64,000 bases of DNA from Streptomyces griseochromogenes (GCF_001542625.1 NZ_CP016279.1:8122001-8186000), one strand, 5' to 3'; positions 43,401 to 51,208 are shown, counted from the stretch's first letter. Program-made: numbers and translations. Notes: generated by a model from the sequence alone, not told the origin.

Positions 43401-44199
43401 GGCCCTGCTGGCCGCCCTCGCCCTCTTCCCGCGCACCGGCGTCACCGCGAAGGAGCGCGAGAAGGACCGGGTCAGTCTCGCTCCGCTGGCCGCGCTGCTG
43501 GCCGGGCTGCTGCTGATGGGCGGCTTCCTGGTGGCGCGCTGGGGCAACGAGTCGTTCGAGCGGACCCGGCCCGGCGAGGTGGCGGCCATGGACTGGGTGT
43601 ACGCCCATGACAAGCCGACGGTGCGGCTGCTGTGGCTGAGCCAGGACACGGTCAACGACGTCACCCCGGCGATGCCGTGGGGCGCGCGGGACATGGAGCG
43701 GGTGAACTATGTGCCGACGCTCGCACCCCCCGACCCCGTGCTGGTGTCGGGCCTGGTCAAGGCGCTCAAGGACGCGGGCCCGAACTCGTATCTGATGATC
43801 AACGAGAGTCAGGCCACCTATCTGGAGCTGGACGCGGGCTACCCGGCGACCTGGAAGTCCCGGCTGATCCACAACCTGGACAACCGGCAGGAGCTGACCA
43901 AGGTCCTGGTCAACGACGACGTCACCGTGTACGCGCTGCGCAAGCAGCCGGCGGGCCCGGTGCCCAGGCCGAACCCCGGTCCGATCGGGCCGCAGGTGAC
44001 GTGGACGCCATGGTCGGTGGTCGGCGCGCTGGCCGCCGTCGCGCTGGTCCTGCTGCTCACCACCCGCGAGGTGGTGCGGGTCGCGGTGCGGCCCGGGGTA
44101 CGGCAACTGCGCTGGCTGCAGGGCACCTTCTGGTTCTCGCTGCCCCTGCTGGCGGTGCTGCTGGCCTCGCTGGTGCAGCGGTTCTCGACGATGAAGTGA
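40453..44199 (+). CDS. Giant membrane protein: Wzx-type flippase fused to a GT-C/polymerase-like domain
   Basis: This product has 1248 residues from GTG 40453. Residues ~40-450 are a polysaccharide flippase of the MOP superfamily with ~12-14 helices (NTGISAVLGLGFWLAAARYY; ITTTIGGTTNLLAINMGASL). An acidic, proline-rich linker of ~130 residues follows. A second membrane domain of about 10-12 helices then spans ~590-1080 (GWVGQDYFSPQGFTYLLYL; AHQLTPFVMLGVLAALVML). An extracytoplasmic segment (MDWVYAHDKPTVRLLWLSQD) and final helices complete it. The second domain resembles GT-C transferases or O-antigen polymerases. One polypeptide may therefore both flip and polymerise or transfer the glycan. 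Confidence 0.85.
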   Translation: MSDTTTTTEAASPESRAPEQPGRRIRLPGMGRSPGGDQLFRNAYALMLNTGISAVLGLGFWLAAARYYSESAVGQGSAAIAAMKLLAGLTAVTLTGALARFIPVSGQRTGRLIFRTYAGSSLIVALAAGVFLMTLDVWGPSYRFLHGPLNGLGFIAAVIAWNLLTLQDGVLTGLRSAPWVPVGNTVFSAVKLGLLVAFAVAIPTAGVFVSWVAAIATSVVPLGWLVFRRLVPRHVKATEDRAEPPTLKEIGRFLAGDYTGSLFSLAVVYLIPVIIASQVSSEDNAYFYITTTIGGTTNLLAINMGASLTVEGSHDPGRLAANTRAALKRMARIMLPIAGVLFVGAPWILGVFGDGYAHAATPLLRWFAVGALLRVVMETYFAVLRAQSRTSGLAWLQGLLCVLVLGLTLLLLPRMGLTGAGVAEISSLAVIVAIAAPRLWKTVRAVPQAAAETAAPDGDLSDLGAREAPAAAPAHRNSPAWALDRDTLALGIHVDFDHLERRPDVRPGPGTPPTGTPVRLPAEGPEPGAEASLGPAEAALFREAVVDAPFGEETAPESAAGEDGVPDEPPPPEPPGRLVPTRSGLVLGCLLIAALLLYWVPALRLGEADLDRMGGLGLISVLPLPTLVGAGLLITVFAALLWLRREHRALLLVTLLATVVSLHALPAVLETEPRFATAWQHLGFIDYIDRTGSAVPDLDARWSWPGFFAAAAFTARACGIGDFTEIIRWWPTAVQLAYLAPMLLLTRSLRASWRAKWTGVWFFVLCGWVGQDYFSPQGFTYLLYLVFVAILLVWFRAPHVIWARFRPGEAEAEPTDRRQRAVLLMVVIGLYAASVPAHQLTPFVMLGVLAALVMLGRSELRGLPVLFAVLVAAWVGFMAEPYWSGHFNDLFGGVGGVGSNVQTSVSGRIQGGNSTHKLVLYTRVLLAGSLMAFACWGWWRRRFHRYRERSLLVLTFVPFLGFGMQSYGGEMALRVFMFAVPGAALLAALALFPRTGVTAKEREKDRVSLAPLAALLAGLLLMGGFLVARWGNESFERTRPGEVAAMDWVYAHDKPTVRLLWLSQDTVNDVTPAMPWGARDMERVNYVPTLAPPDPVLVSGLVKALKDAGPNSYLMINESQATYLELDAGYPATWKSRLIHNLDNRQELTKVLVNDDVTVYALRKQPAGPVPRPNPGPIGPQVTWTPWSVVGALAAVALVLLLTTREVVRVAVRPGVRQLRWLQGTFWFSLPLLAVLLASLVQRFSTMK

Positions 44200-44220
44200 C
44201 GGGTGCGGGGCGGCGGTGGC

Positions 44221-45645
44221 TCAGCGGTCGAGCCACCGCACCTCGTAGGCCCGCATGTCGAACCGCTTCCCGTCGACCTGCGCGCCGATCGCCCGGTCCA
44301 GGGTGTTGACCACGAGGATCGTCCTGTCACTGGCCAGCACCCGCACGTTGGGAACGTCGTCCTGGGCGACGGACACGGTCTCGTACCTGGTGCCGGGCGG
44401 GAACGCCTTGTCGAACCGGGACACCAGGTCGTACATGGGCAGTGCCCTGCCCCCGTCGGCGCTGTCGGTCGGCGTCCACAGACAGCCGGGGCAGCCGGGG
44501 CCCTTCTCCTTCTCCGGGTTCCAGTAGAAGCCCGAGTCGGCACCGCCCTTGACCATGGCGATCAGCCCGGCCGCGTGCACGGCGATGCGGTGCGCCTCGG
44601 ACCAGCCCCGGCGTTCGTCCTTGCCGTCGGCGGGCTCGACGTAGTACTCGGCCCACCACAGGGGAAGGTCATGGGTCTGCCGCCGTACCCACTCGCCCAC
44701 CGCGGTGAGTTTGTCGGTGGCGCCGAACTCGTCGGGCAGCAGGTCGTCGTCGTTGGTGTAGCTGGAGCCGTCGACGACCACGAAGTCGGCGCCGGCCTTG
44801 TGGCTGTTCCAGTAGGAGAAGGCGTCGAGGACCCGCTGGTCCAGGGCGCCCCAGGAACCTCTCAGGGTGGTCGAGGCGTTGTCCTTCTGCCGTGGGTCGA
44901 CGCTGTCCATGACGAGGTACGGCCCGCCGACCATGATGTTCCTGTCGACCTTCTTCAGCGCCTGGTAGACGAGGTTGTACATCTTCGTGTAGCCCTCGTA
45001 GTCCCAGCGGCCCTCGGCGTTGTTCCAGAAGCCCTTGAACTCGTTCCAGACGATGAAGTGGCGTACGTCGGGATACCGCTTGGCGACGGTCGCCGCGAGG
45101 TCGGCGAAGTCCTGGTAATGCTGCGGTCGCGGCGCCGTCTCCAGGGCGGGCCGGCTCCAGTCGGTGTTGTCGACACCGGCTCTGCCGCCCTTCATCCAGT
45201 CCGGCGAGCAGCACAGCGTGACCACGGGGGTGCCGCCGGACCTGCGGATGAAGTCGATGCGGCGGTCCATCGCCCCGAAGTCGTAATGCCCCTTCACCGG
45301 CTCGGGGTTGTCGGCTCCCCAGCCCATGATCGCCTGGTCCTGCGGCAGCCCGCCGTCCTTCGACAGCAGCGTCTCGACCCGCCCGGTGGCCGTGTCGCTG
45401 CCCTCGTCGGCGCTGTACTGGGTGTGGGTGAAGCCCCAGCCCACGTACGGCCGCGGACGCCCGGGCGGGGTGGCGGGCGTGCCGTGCACCTTGTCTCCGT
45501 CGCGCGAGGTGCCGGCAGTGCTCGCGCCGCTCCCGGGCAGCGTGTTGAGCAGGGTCACCACCAGGGCCAGAGCGGCCACTCCCACGCCGAGCAGGGCCGT
45601 CAGCCGCCACCGACGAGTCTCCGTATACCACCCATGACGTCCCAT
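44221..45645 (-). CDS. Membrane-anchored glycoside hydrolase, GH39-like
   Basis: The 474-residue TIM-barrel hydrolase has an N-terminal membrane anchor (WRLTALLGVGVAALALVVTL) and YVGWGFTHTQYSADEG at the barrel start. The acid/base Asn-Glu is in HFIVWNEFKGFWNN and the nucleophile Glu in LPLWWAEYYVEP. ATG 45645 is chosen because the upstream extension is Pro/Arg-rich. Convergent with the flippase-fusion gene (21-bp gap). It probably trims or releases the cluster's exopolysaccharide outside the membrane, as hydrolases in other synthesis loci do. Confidence 0.85.
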   Translation of the reverse strand: MGRHGWYTETRRWRLTALLGVGVAALALVVTLLNTLPGSGASTAGTSRDGDKVHGTPATPPGRPRPYVGWGFTHTQYSADEGSDTATGRVETLLSKDGGLPQDQAIMGWGADNPEPVKGHYDFGAMDRRIDFIRRSGGTPVVTLCCSPDWMKGGRAGVDNTDWSRPALETAPRPQHYQDFADLAATVAKRYPDVRHFIVWNEFKGFWNNAEGRWDYEGYTKMYNLVYQALKKVDRNIMVGGPYLVMDSVDPRQKDNASTTLRGSWGALDQRVLDAFSYWNSHKAGADFVVVDGSSYTNDDDLLPDEFGATDKLTAVGEWVRRQTHDLPLWWAEYYVEPADGKDERRGWSEAHRIAVHAAGLIAMVKGGADSGFYWNPEKEKGPGCPGCLWTPTDSADGGRALPMYDLVSRFDKAFPPGTRYETVSVAQDDVPNVRVLASDRTILVVNTLDRAIGAQVDGKRFDMRAYEVRWLDR

Positions 45646-45857
45646 CAAGGACAACAGTAATGGCGGGAACCACGGCGGGGGCGGTTCTTCGGGAACACCC
45701 GGAGCAGCACCCCGCGAGGGGCGCGGGGCCGTTCTCGACGCGCGGCTCCGCCGCCCGGGCGCGGCCTGCCACGGACGGCCCGCGGTTTCGGTTCTTCCAG
45801 CGGAGTCAGCGGTGGAAATGCCGTGCACGCAGGGCATCGGTGCCGGATCATGGCGGC

Positions 45858-46952
45858 ATGTCTGCGAACCCACACGACGCTCTGCCGATCCGGCTCCACG
45901 TCGACGACTCCGACTCGCCGTCCGACGTCGTCGACGCGCTGTTCCTCGGCCGCTTCGCGACGGGCGAGCAGCCGTACTCGCACGCGGCCAACATCGACCG
46001 GGTGCGCTCCGGCGCGACCCTGCTGCCGGAGGGCGCCCGGGTGCTGCGGGTCGCCCGCGACGACGACCGCAGCGCGACCCTCGCCGAGGGCGACGGCTGG
46101 ACGCTGCTGGTCTCGCGCTGGAACCGCGGCGCCGACGTCACCGTGACCGCGACCAGTGCCGAACTGGCCAAGGACGTCCTCCACCGGGCCACGGACGGCG
46201 CGGCCGACGAGCCGGAGCCGCAGCCGGAGAACGTGACCATGGGCTTCTGGTACGTCTCCCCGAGGCGCGGCCCGCACCGCACCACCCGGCAGATCTCCGC
46301 GGGCACCTGGGACGAGGTCCGGCCCAACTACACCGCGCCCGTGGCGGAGGCGATGGACCGCCTGATGAAGACGACGCCGGAGGACATCGCGGGCCGCCTG
46401 CTGCTTCTGCACGGTCCGCCGGGCACCGGCAAGACCTCGGCCCTGCGCACGCTGGCCCGCTCCTGGCGGGACTGGTGTCAGGTGGACTGCGTCCTCGATC
46501 CCGAGCGGCTGTTCTCCGACGTCGGCTATCTGATGGACATCGCGATCGGCGAGGAGGACAGCGCGGGCAAGGGCCGCTGGCGTCTGCTCCTGCTGGAGGA
46601 CTGCGACGAACTGATCCGCGGCGAGGCCAAGCACACCGCGGGCCAGGCCCTGTCCCGGCTGCTCAATCTCACCGACGGCCTGCTCGGCCAGGGCCGCAAC
46701 GTGCTGGTGGGGGTCACCACCAACGAGGACCTGGAGCGCCTGCACCCGGCCGTGGTCCGCCCCGGCCGCTGCCTGGCCCGCATCGAGGTGGGTCCGCTGA
46801 CCCGGCCGGAGGCGGTGAGCTGGCTCGGTTCCGAGGAGGGCGTCGGCCGGGAGGGCGCGACGCTGGCCGAGCTGTACGCGCTGCGCCGGGGCACGGCGCC
46901 CACGTCGGTGCCGGGGGCGCGGGACGCGGCGGACGCGGGCCTGTATCTGTAG
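45858..46952 (+). CDS. AAA-family ATPase (DUF5925 type)
   Basis: The 364-residue protein has a ~130-residue N-terminal domain (DVVDALFLGRFATGEQPYSH) and then an AAA module: Walker A LHGPPGTGKTSALRT, Walker B RLLLLEDCDELI, sensor VGVTTNEDLERLHPAVVRPG with the Arg-finger region. The N-terminal domain matches the DUF5925 family of actinobacteria by recollection. It may act as a remodeller on an unknown client. ATG 45858 sits 29 nt after a non-coding stretch without a strong ribosome site. The downstream DUF72 gene is 29 bp away. Confidence 0.85.
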   Translation: MSANPHDALPIRLHVDDSDSPSDVVDALFLGRFATGEQPYSHAANIDRVRSGATLLPEGARVLRVARDDDRSATLAEGDGWTLLVSRWNRGADVTVTATSAELAKDVLHRATDGAADEPEPQPENVTMGFWYVSPRRGPHRTTRQISAGTWDEVRPNYTAPVAEAMDRLMKTTPEDIAGRLLLLHGPPGTGKTSALRTLARSWRDWCQVDCVLDPERLFSDVGYLMDIAIGEEDSAGKGRWRLLLLEDCDELIRGEAKHTAGQALSRLLNLTDGLLGQGRNVLVGVTTNEDLERLHPAVVRPGRCLARIEVGPLTRPEAVSWLGSEEGVGREGATLAELYALRRGTAPTSVPGARDAADAGLYL

Positions 46953-46981
46953 AAGCCGGCTCCGGGTGTTTTGATGGATGT

Positions 46982-47752
46982 ATGACCCTGTTCGTCGGCA
47001 CGTCGGGGTGGCAGTACAAGGACTGGCGGGACATCGTGTACCCGGCGGGGGTTCCGACGCGGCTGTGGCTGGAGGAGTACACGCGGCTCTTCTCCACGGT
47101 GGAGATCAACAACGCGTTCTACCGTCTCCCCTCCCGGGAGAACTTCGAGGCCTGGCGGGACCGGGTGCCCGCGGACTTCACCGTCGCGGTCAAGGCCAGC
47201 CGCTACCTGACCCACATCAAGCGTCTGAAGGATCCCGCGGAACCGGTCGACCGCCTGATGAGCCACGCGGCGGGCCTGGGCGACCGCCTGGGCCCGGTCC
47301 TCCTGCAGCTCCCGCCGACCCTGCGCGCGGACCCGCCCCTGCTGGACGTCTGCCTGGCCTGCTTCCCGCCCCGTACGAGGGTCGCGGTCGAGCCGCGCCA
47401 CGACTCCTGGTGGACACATGAGGTGCGCGGGGTGCTGGAGTCCCGGGGCGCCGCCCTGTGCTGGGCGGACGTCCAGGCCCACCCGGTGACCCCGCTGTGG
47501 CGCACCGCCGACTGGGGCTACGTCCGCTTCCACGAGGGCCGGGCCCGGCCCTGGCCGCGCTATGGCCACCGCTGTCTGGAGACCTGGGTGGACCGCGTCG
47601 CGACGACCTGGTCCGACACGCACGACGTGTACGCGTACTTCAACAACGACCCGGGCGGGGCCGCGGTGGAGGACGCGGTGACGTTCGGGAAGGCGGCGAG
47701 GCGGGCGGGGCTGAGGGTGACCCGGACACCGGAGCCCGCGGAACTCCGGTAA
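46982..47752 (+). CDS. DUF72-domain TIM-barrel protein
   Basis: The 256-residue protein carries the DUF72 (YecE) signature: LFVGTSGWQYKDWRDIVYP, FSTVEINNAFYRLPS, RVAVEPRHDSWW and VYAYFNNDPGGAAVEDA. The fold is a TIM barrel with conserved acidic residues, but no activity has been established for the family to my knowledge. It lies 29 bp after the AAA ATPase on the same strand and is probably cotranscribed. Confidence 0.93.
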   Translation: MTLFVGTSGWQYKDWRDIVYPAGVPTRLWLEEYTRLFSTVEINNAFYRLPSRENFEAWRDRVPADFTVAVKASRYLTHIKRLKDPAEPVDRLMSHAAGLGDRLGPVLLQLPPTLRADPPLLDVCLACFPPRTRVAVEPRHDSWWTHEVRGVLESRGAALCWADVQAHPVTPLWRTADWGYVRFHEGRARPWPRYGHRCLETWVDRVATTWSDTHDVYAYFNNDPGGAAVEDAVTFGKAARRAGLRVTRTPEPAELR

Positions 47753-47760
47753 CCGCCCCC

Positions 47761-48129
47761 CTACTCCCCATATGCCGCCCGCAGGGCATCCCGCACGGCG
47801 GCCGACGCCTCCTCCTCCGCCAGCCCCAGCCGGCGCACCCGCTCCGCGTACTCCTGCGCGGCCGCCGCGGCCTGACGCTCCGCCGCCGAGCCGGCGGCGG
47901 CCACGAACGTTCCGTTGCGCCCCCGCGTCTCGATCACCCCGTCGCTCTCCAGTGCCCGGTACGCCTTGGCCACCGTGTTCACCGCGAGCCCGAGCGACTC
48001 GGCCAGCCCCCGCACGGTGGGCAGCCGGTACCCCACCGGCAGCACGCCGGAGAGCGCCTGCTCGGAAATCTGTGCCCGCACCTGCTCGTACGGCGGCGCG
48101 CTGTCATCGATATGGATCTTCAGGCTCAC
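47761..48129 (-). CDS. GntR-family regulator, YtrA subfamily
   Basis: The 122-residue protein starts at GTG 48129. A winged helix (PVGYRLPTVRGLAESLGLAV, then NTVAKAYRALESDGVIETRG) is followed by a short two-helix dimerisation tail (QEYAERVRRLGLAEEEASAA). The small size and tail identify the YtrA type, which usually controls ABC transporter genes. None is adjacent; the divergent gene is a GNAT enzyme, with a 22-bp palindrome between. It is probably autoregulated. Confidence 0.9.
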   Translation of the reverse strand: MSLKIHIDDSAPPYEQVRAQISEQALSGVLPVGYRLPTVRGLAESLGLAVNTVAKAYRALESDGVIETRGRNGTFVAAAGSAAERQAAAAAQEYAERVRRLGLAEEEASAAVRDALRAAYGE

Positions 48130-48160
48130 ACGGCCGATTGTCCCGTACCCGGCGGAAAAT

Positions 48161-48182
48161 GAGAGGCACCTCGGTACCTCTC
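48161..48182. promoter_or_regulatory. Palindromic operator between YtrA-type regulator and GNAT gene
   Basis: The 22-bp site GAGAGG-CACCTCGGTA-CCTCTC is symmetric except at one pair. It lies 32 bp before the GntR start and 19 bp before the GNAT start, so it can control both divergent genes. Confidence 0.6.
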
Positions 48183-48200
48183 CCCGTACGGTGCCTGCCT

Positions 48201-49130
48201 ATGACCGTGATCGTGCGCGAGCTGCGTCCCGACGTCCCGGCCGACACCGAGGCCTTCGCCCGGGTCCGCCATCTCACCCTTCCGTACATCCTGTTCACCG
48301 CCGACTCGGCCCGCCACGTGCTCACGCACAGCCATCCCGACGCCCACTTCCGCTCCCTCGTCGCGGTGGAGGACGGCGAGGTGATCGGCACGGCCCAGGT
48401 CGCCCTGGTGCACGACAGCCCGGAGCCGGGCCAGGGGTACGTCAACGTGTACGTGCACCCGGACCGGACCCGGCGCGGCGCCGGCCGGCTCCTCGTGCGA
48501 GCCGCCGAGGAGCATCTCACCGCCCTCGGCGCGACCAAGCTGTTCAGCTGGGTCCTGGACGAGCCGGGCAACCGCGCCTTCGCCGAGCGGTACGGCTACC
48601 GGAGCGGCCGTCCGGCCCACTTCCTCCGCCTCGACCTGGCGGGCGGCACCCTCCCGCCGCTTCCGGAGGTCCCGCGGGGCGTCGAACTGCGCACGGCGGC
48701 CGACTTCGCGGACGACCCGCGCCCGCTGTTCGAGCTGGACGCGGCGACGGTGCTGGACGAACCCGGCGACATCGCCATCGAGTTCACGGACTACGACGCC
48801 TGGCTCGAGCAGAACTGGAAGCATCCGCTGCTGGACCACGAGCTGACCACGGCCGCGGTGGTGGACGGCCGTCCGGTCGCGTTCACCGTGGCCTACACGG
48901 ACGGCGCCGGCCGCTACTCCACCGCGATGACCGGCACCGTCCGCGCCCACCGCGGCCGCGGCCTGGCCAAGCTCGCCAAGACCCACTCCCTGTACCGGGC
49001 CCGTGCGGCCGGCATCACCGAGGCCTTCACCGGCAATGACGCGGGCAACGAGCCGATGATCGCGATCAACAAATGGCTCGGGTACGAGATCTGCGCGACG
49101 GAGGTGCACCATGTCCGCGTACTCGGCTGA
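48201..49130 (+). CDS. Tandem GNAT N-acetyltransferase
   Basis: This 309-residue protein contains two GNAT folds. The first has acetyl-CoA loop VHPDRTRRGAGRLLVRAAEE (residues ~75-100). The second is divergent, with VRAHRGRGLAKLAKTHSLYR near residue 255. The arrangement resembles mycothiol synthase-like or Eis-like tandem GNATs, but mshD features cannot be confirmed. Substrate unknown. ATG 48201 starts behind a short leader. It overlaps the DUF402 gene by 20 bp. Confidence 0.88.
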   Translation: MTVIVRELRPDVPADTEAFARVRHLTLPYILFTADSARHVLTHSHPDAHFRSLVAVEDGEVIGTAQVALVHDSPEPGQGYVNVYVHPDRTRRGAGRLLVRAAEEHLTALGATKLFSWVLDEPGNRAFAERYGYRSGRPAHFLRLDLAGGTLPPLPEVPRGVELRTAADFADDPRPLFELDAATVLDEPGDIAIEFTDYDAWLEQNWKHPLLDHELTTAAVVDGRPVAFTVAYTDGAGRYSTAMTGTVRAHRGRGLAKLAKTHSLYRARAAGITEAFTGNDAGNEPMIAINKWLGYEICATEVHHVRVLG

Positions 49131-49611
49131 GCCCGCGGCCCGGGTCGAGGTCGTCCTGGTCAAGGGCGGCCGTACGAAGATCCGTTACCCGGCCGAGCTG
49201 CTGTCCGACGACGGCGTCCATGTCTGCGTCCGCGCCCCGTGGGCGGGTGAGGGCGTCCGCGACTTCGGCTTCGTGCGTTTCGAACCGGGCGACGTGTTCA
49301 CCGAGCACTACTGGCGCGACCGCTGGTACGCGGTGAAGGAGGTCCGCGCCGGGGACGGCACCGTCAAGGGCTGGTACTGCGACATCACGCGCCCTGCCGT
49401 GCGGTCCGGCACGCAGCTGGTCGTCGAGGACCTCGACCTGGATCTGTGGCGCTCCGCCGACGGCACGGACGTACGGCGGCTGGACGAGGACGAGTTCGCC
49501 GAGAGCGGGCTGGCGCGCACGGACCCCGAGGCCGCGTCCGCGGCCTCGGCCGCCCTGGACGAGCTGGAGGCGCTGGCGCGCGAACGCGGCTTCGAGGACC
49601 TGTCGGCCTGA
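49111..49611 (+). CDS. DUF402-domain protein
   Basis: The 166-residue protein has a DUF402 core (HYWRDRWYAVKEVRAGDGTV, then KGWYCDITRPAV and DLDLDLWRSADG). This fold is shared with FomD and some nucleoside tri/diphosphate phosphatases that use two metal ions held by Asp/Glu. ATG 49111 follows GGAGGTGCACC inside the preceding GNAT gene, a 20-bp overlap that implies coupled translation. The C-terminal helix is acidic. A phosphatase role is plausible; the substrate is unknown. Confidence 0.88.
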   Translation: MSAYSAEPAARVEVVLVKGGRTKIRYPAELLSDDGVHVCVRAPWAGEGVRDFGFVRFEPGDVFTEHYWRDRWYAVKEVRAGDGTVKGWYCDITRPAVRSGTQLVVEDLDLDLWRSADGTDVRRLDEDEFAESGLARTDPEAASAASAALDELEALARERGFEDLSA

Positions 49612-49634
49612 CGTCGTCGTCCGACGCCTTCGCC

Positions 49635-50255
49635 TCACACCGTGGCCAGCACCGCGTACCGCTCGTCGTCCACGGTCTTCCCCCACAGCAGCGGGTCGTC
49701 GGACAGTCGCTCCACGCGCGTGTGCCGGGCGACCGGGGCCAGCAGGGCGGTGAGCCGGTCCGCGGGTATGCCGACCGGGCTCAGGGTCCCCCAGACGCCC
49801 TCGACCAGCAGGAGCAGGCCCTCGGGCCGCAGCAGGGTCCGCCAGTGCCCGAGGACCCGCGCGGGGTCGGGCAGCGTCCACAGCACATGCCGGACGAGGA
49901 CGACGTCGTAGCGCCGCTCCCCCACCGGCGGGGCCGCGGCGTCCCCGTGCAGGACCACCGCGTCGTGTCCGGCGAGTTTGGCCCGGGCCCGCTCGACCAT
50001 GGCCGGTGACCGGTCGACTCCGGTGACCCGGTGTCCCTGCTCGGCCGCGAGGAGCGACAGGCTGCCGGTGCCGCAGCCGAGGTCGAGGACGTCGGCGGGG
50101 TGCCCGGGCAGCCAGGAGCGGAGCCTGGCCGCCCAGGCGGCCCGCACCTCGGGGGCGCGCAGGCCGTGGTCCGGCTCGTCGTCGAAGGCGGCGGCCTCGG
50201 CGTCCCAGTCCACCTCGGTACCCACCGCGACCGTGTGCTCACGTTCGTTCGTCAT
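49635..50255 (-). CDS. Class I SAM-dependent methyltransferase
   Basis: The 206-residue enzyme has motif I VLDLGCGTGSLSLLAAEQGH, the acidic post-motif I VTGVDRSPAMVERAR, and YDVVLVRHVLWTLPDP (motif II/III). This is the Ubie/Methyltransf_11 type. The ATG at 50255 follows TGTGGGGGC. Two tandem TGTCAGTGGC boxes lie just upstream. It converges with the DUF402 gene (23-bp gap). The methyl acceptor cannot be predicted. Confidence 0.9.
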   Translation of the reverse strand: MTNEREHTVAVGTEVDWDAEAAAFDDEPDHGLRAPEVRAAWAARLRSWLPGHPADVLDLGCGTGSLSLLAAEQGHRVTGVDRSPAMVERARAKLAGHDAVVLHGDAAAPPVGERRYDVVLVRHVLWTLPDPARVLGHWRTLLRPEGLLLLVEGVWGTLSPVGIPADRLTALLAPVARHTRVERLSDDPLLWGKTVDDERYAVLATV

Positions 50256-50264
50256 GCCCCCACA

Positions 50265-50311
50265 GTGACACCTGCCACTGACAGTCCCGACGTGACAGCC
50301 GCCACTGACAG
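50265..50311 (-). promoter_or_regulatory. Two tandem TGTCAGTGGC boxes upstream of the methyltransferase
   Basis: On the minus strand, CTGTCAGTGGCGGCTGTCAC (50292-50311) and CTGTCAGTGGCAGGTGTCAC (50265-50284) share 18 of 20 bases, 27 bp apart. The TGTCAGTGGC core equals the upstream half of the recA-type DNA-damage promoter described in actinomycetes (TTGTCAGTGGC...TAGGGT). A TA..T -10 element at the expected spacing is not obvious. Confidence 0.5.
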
Positions 50312-50394
50312 ACCGGAACCGATGAGGAACTCTCGCCGAAAGGGTCCGCCTCCGTGCCGAACACGGAACCGGGTGGGCACTGAAGGAGGCAGCC

Positions 50395-50529
50395 ATGCGC
50401 CGCATGACCGTGCACAAGCCCCTGAAGAGGACCGACAGCCGCCGTATCCGTGAGGAGGCGGAGGAGCGCCCCGCCGAACGCCCGGAGGTGCGCAAGGACA
50501 TCGCGCGCACCTGGTGGCCGGACGGCTGA
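50395..50529 (+). CDS. Small 44-residue conserved protein
   Basis: The ATG at 50395 follows GAAGGAGGCAGCC, an excellent ribosome site. The product MRRMTVHKPLKRTDSRRIRE... ends in RKDIARTWWPDG. It is highly charged and helical, with a Glu/Arg-rich centre and a conserved-looking WWPDG tail. It has no membrane segment or Cys. From memory near-identical short proteins occur in other streptomycetes. Function unknown. Confidence 0.65.
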   Translation: MRRMTVHKPLKRTDSRRIREEAEERPAERPEVRKDIARTWWPDG

Positions 50530-50544
50530 CGCCGCCGGCATCCG

Positions 50545-50994
50545 TCAGGCCGGCCGTTTCCGGTAGTGGATGCGGTCGTACGGCCCGTCGACACGCCGCT
50601 CCACCACCTCGTAACCGAACCTCGGATAGATCTGCTGGTTCTCCCACATCATCGCGTTCGTGTAGAGCCTGACCTCGGGCAGTGCGAGCGCACGCGCGCG
50701 TGCGTCCACGAACTCCAGCAGGCGCCGCCCCGCCCCCTTGCCGTGCGCGTCGGGGCGGACGGCGACGCTGTCGAGGAACAGGTGGTCGTCGTGAGCCTCG
50801 ATGACGACGAGCCCGATCACCGGCTCCCCGAGGACGAACACCTTGCCCGCGGCGACGTTCGCCGCGTGGTCCGCCTCCATGGGCTGCGGCACCACCCCGA
50901 TGCGCTCGATGTAGTGCTGGTAGGCGGCGTCGGTGACGGCTTTCACGGCGGGTACGTCGCCCTCCACGGCGAGCCGTATCTCGTTGTCGGTCAT
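50545..50994 (-). CDS. GNAT-family N-acetyltransferase
   Basis: The 149-residue single-domain GNAT has the acetyl-CoA motif LDSVAVRPDAHGKGAGRRLL and C-terminal strand YTNAMMWENQQIYPRFGYEV. The TNAMMWENQQIYPRFGY segment is typical of a common proteobacterial/actinobacterial GNAT subgroup of unknown substrate. It converges with the 44-residue gene (15-bp gap). Upstream on the same strand lies a decayed lectin-like fragment. Confidence 0.9.
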   Translation of the reverse strand: MTDNEIRLAVEGDVPAVKAVTDAAYQHYIERIGVVPQPMEADHAANVAAGKVFVLGEPVIGLVVIEAHDDHLFLDSVAVRPDAHGKGAGRRLLEFVDARARALALPEVRLYTNAMMWENQQIYPRFGYEVVERRVDGPYDRIHYRKRPA

Positions 50995-51208
50995 GCGCGA
51001 ACGTTAGCCGCCGGATGCCGGTCCGGGTTCGGCAGTATCCAGAACTGCCAGGCGACCCCGGCGCAGTTGCGGACGTTGATCCCGGCAGGCACTTGCCGTT
51101 CGGATGCGTGGTGATCATGAAGGGGTCCGCCGCTTTCACGGCGGTGACGTTGCCGGGGGCCGGCGCGGCGGCGTGAGCCGACGGCTCCGCGGCGAGCAGC
51201 GGATTCAC
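50995..51208 (-). pseudogene. Frameshifted remnant of a small secreted (lectin-like) protein
   Basis: On the minus strand, a frame from ~51208 reads NPLLAAEPSAHAAAPAPG and then AADPFMITTHPNGKCLPG. A neighbouring frame continues GINVRNCAGVAWQFWILPNP up to the GNAT start. Adding one G near 51080 would join them into one small secreted protein resembling the end of a ricin-type beta-trefoil (QFW-like motif, paired Cys). The signal-peptide start is also missing. It is therefore probably a dead gene. Confidence 0.4.

Noticed and set aside
40390..44106. A 1238-residue minus-strand open frame
   Set aside because: It is a mirror of the flippase fusion. His/Gln/Arg/Gly composition without membrane helices or motifs marks it as a shadow.
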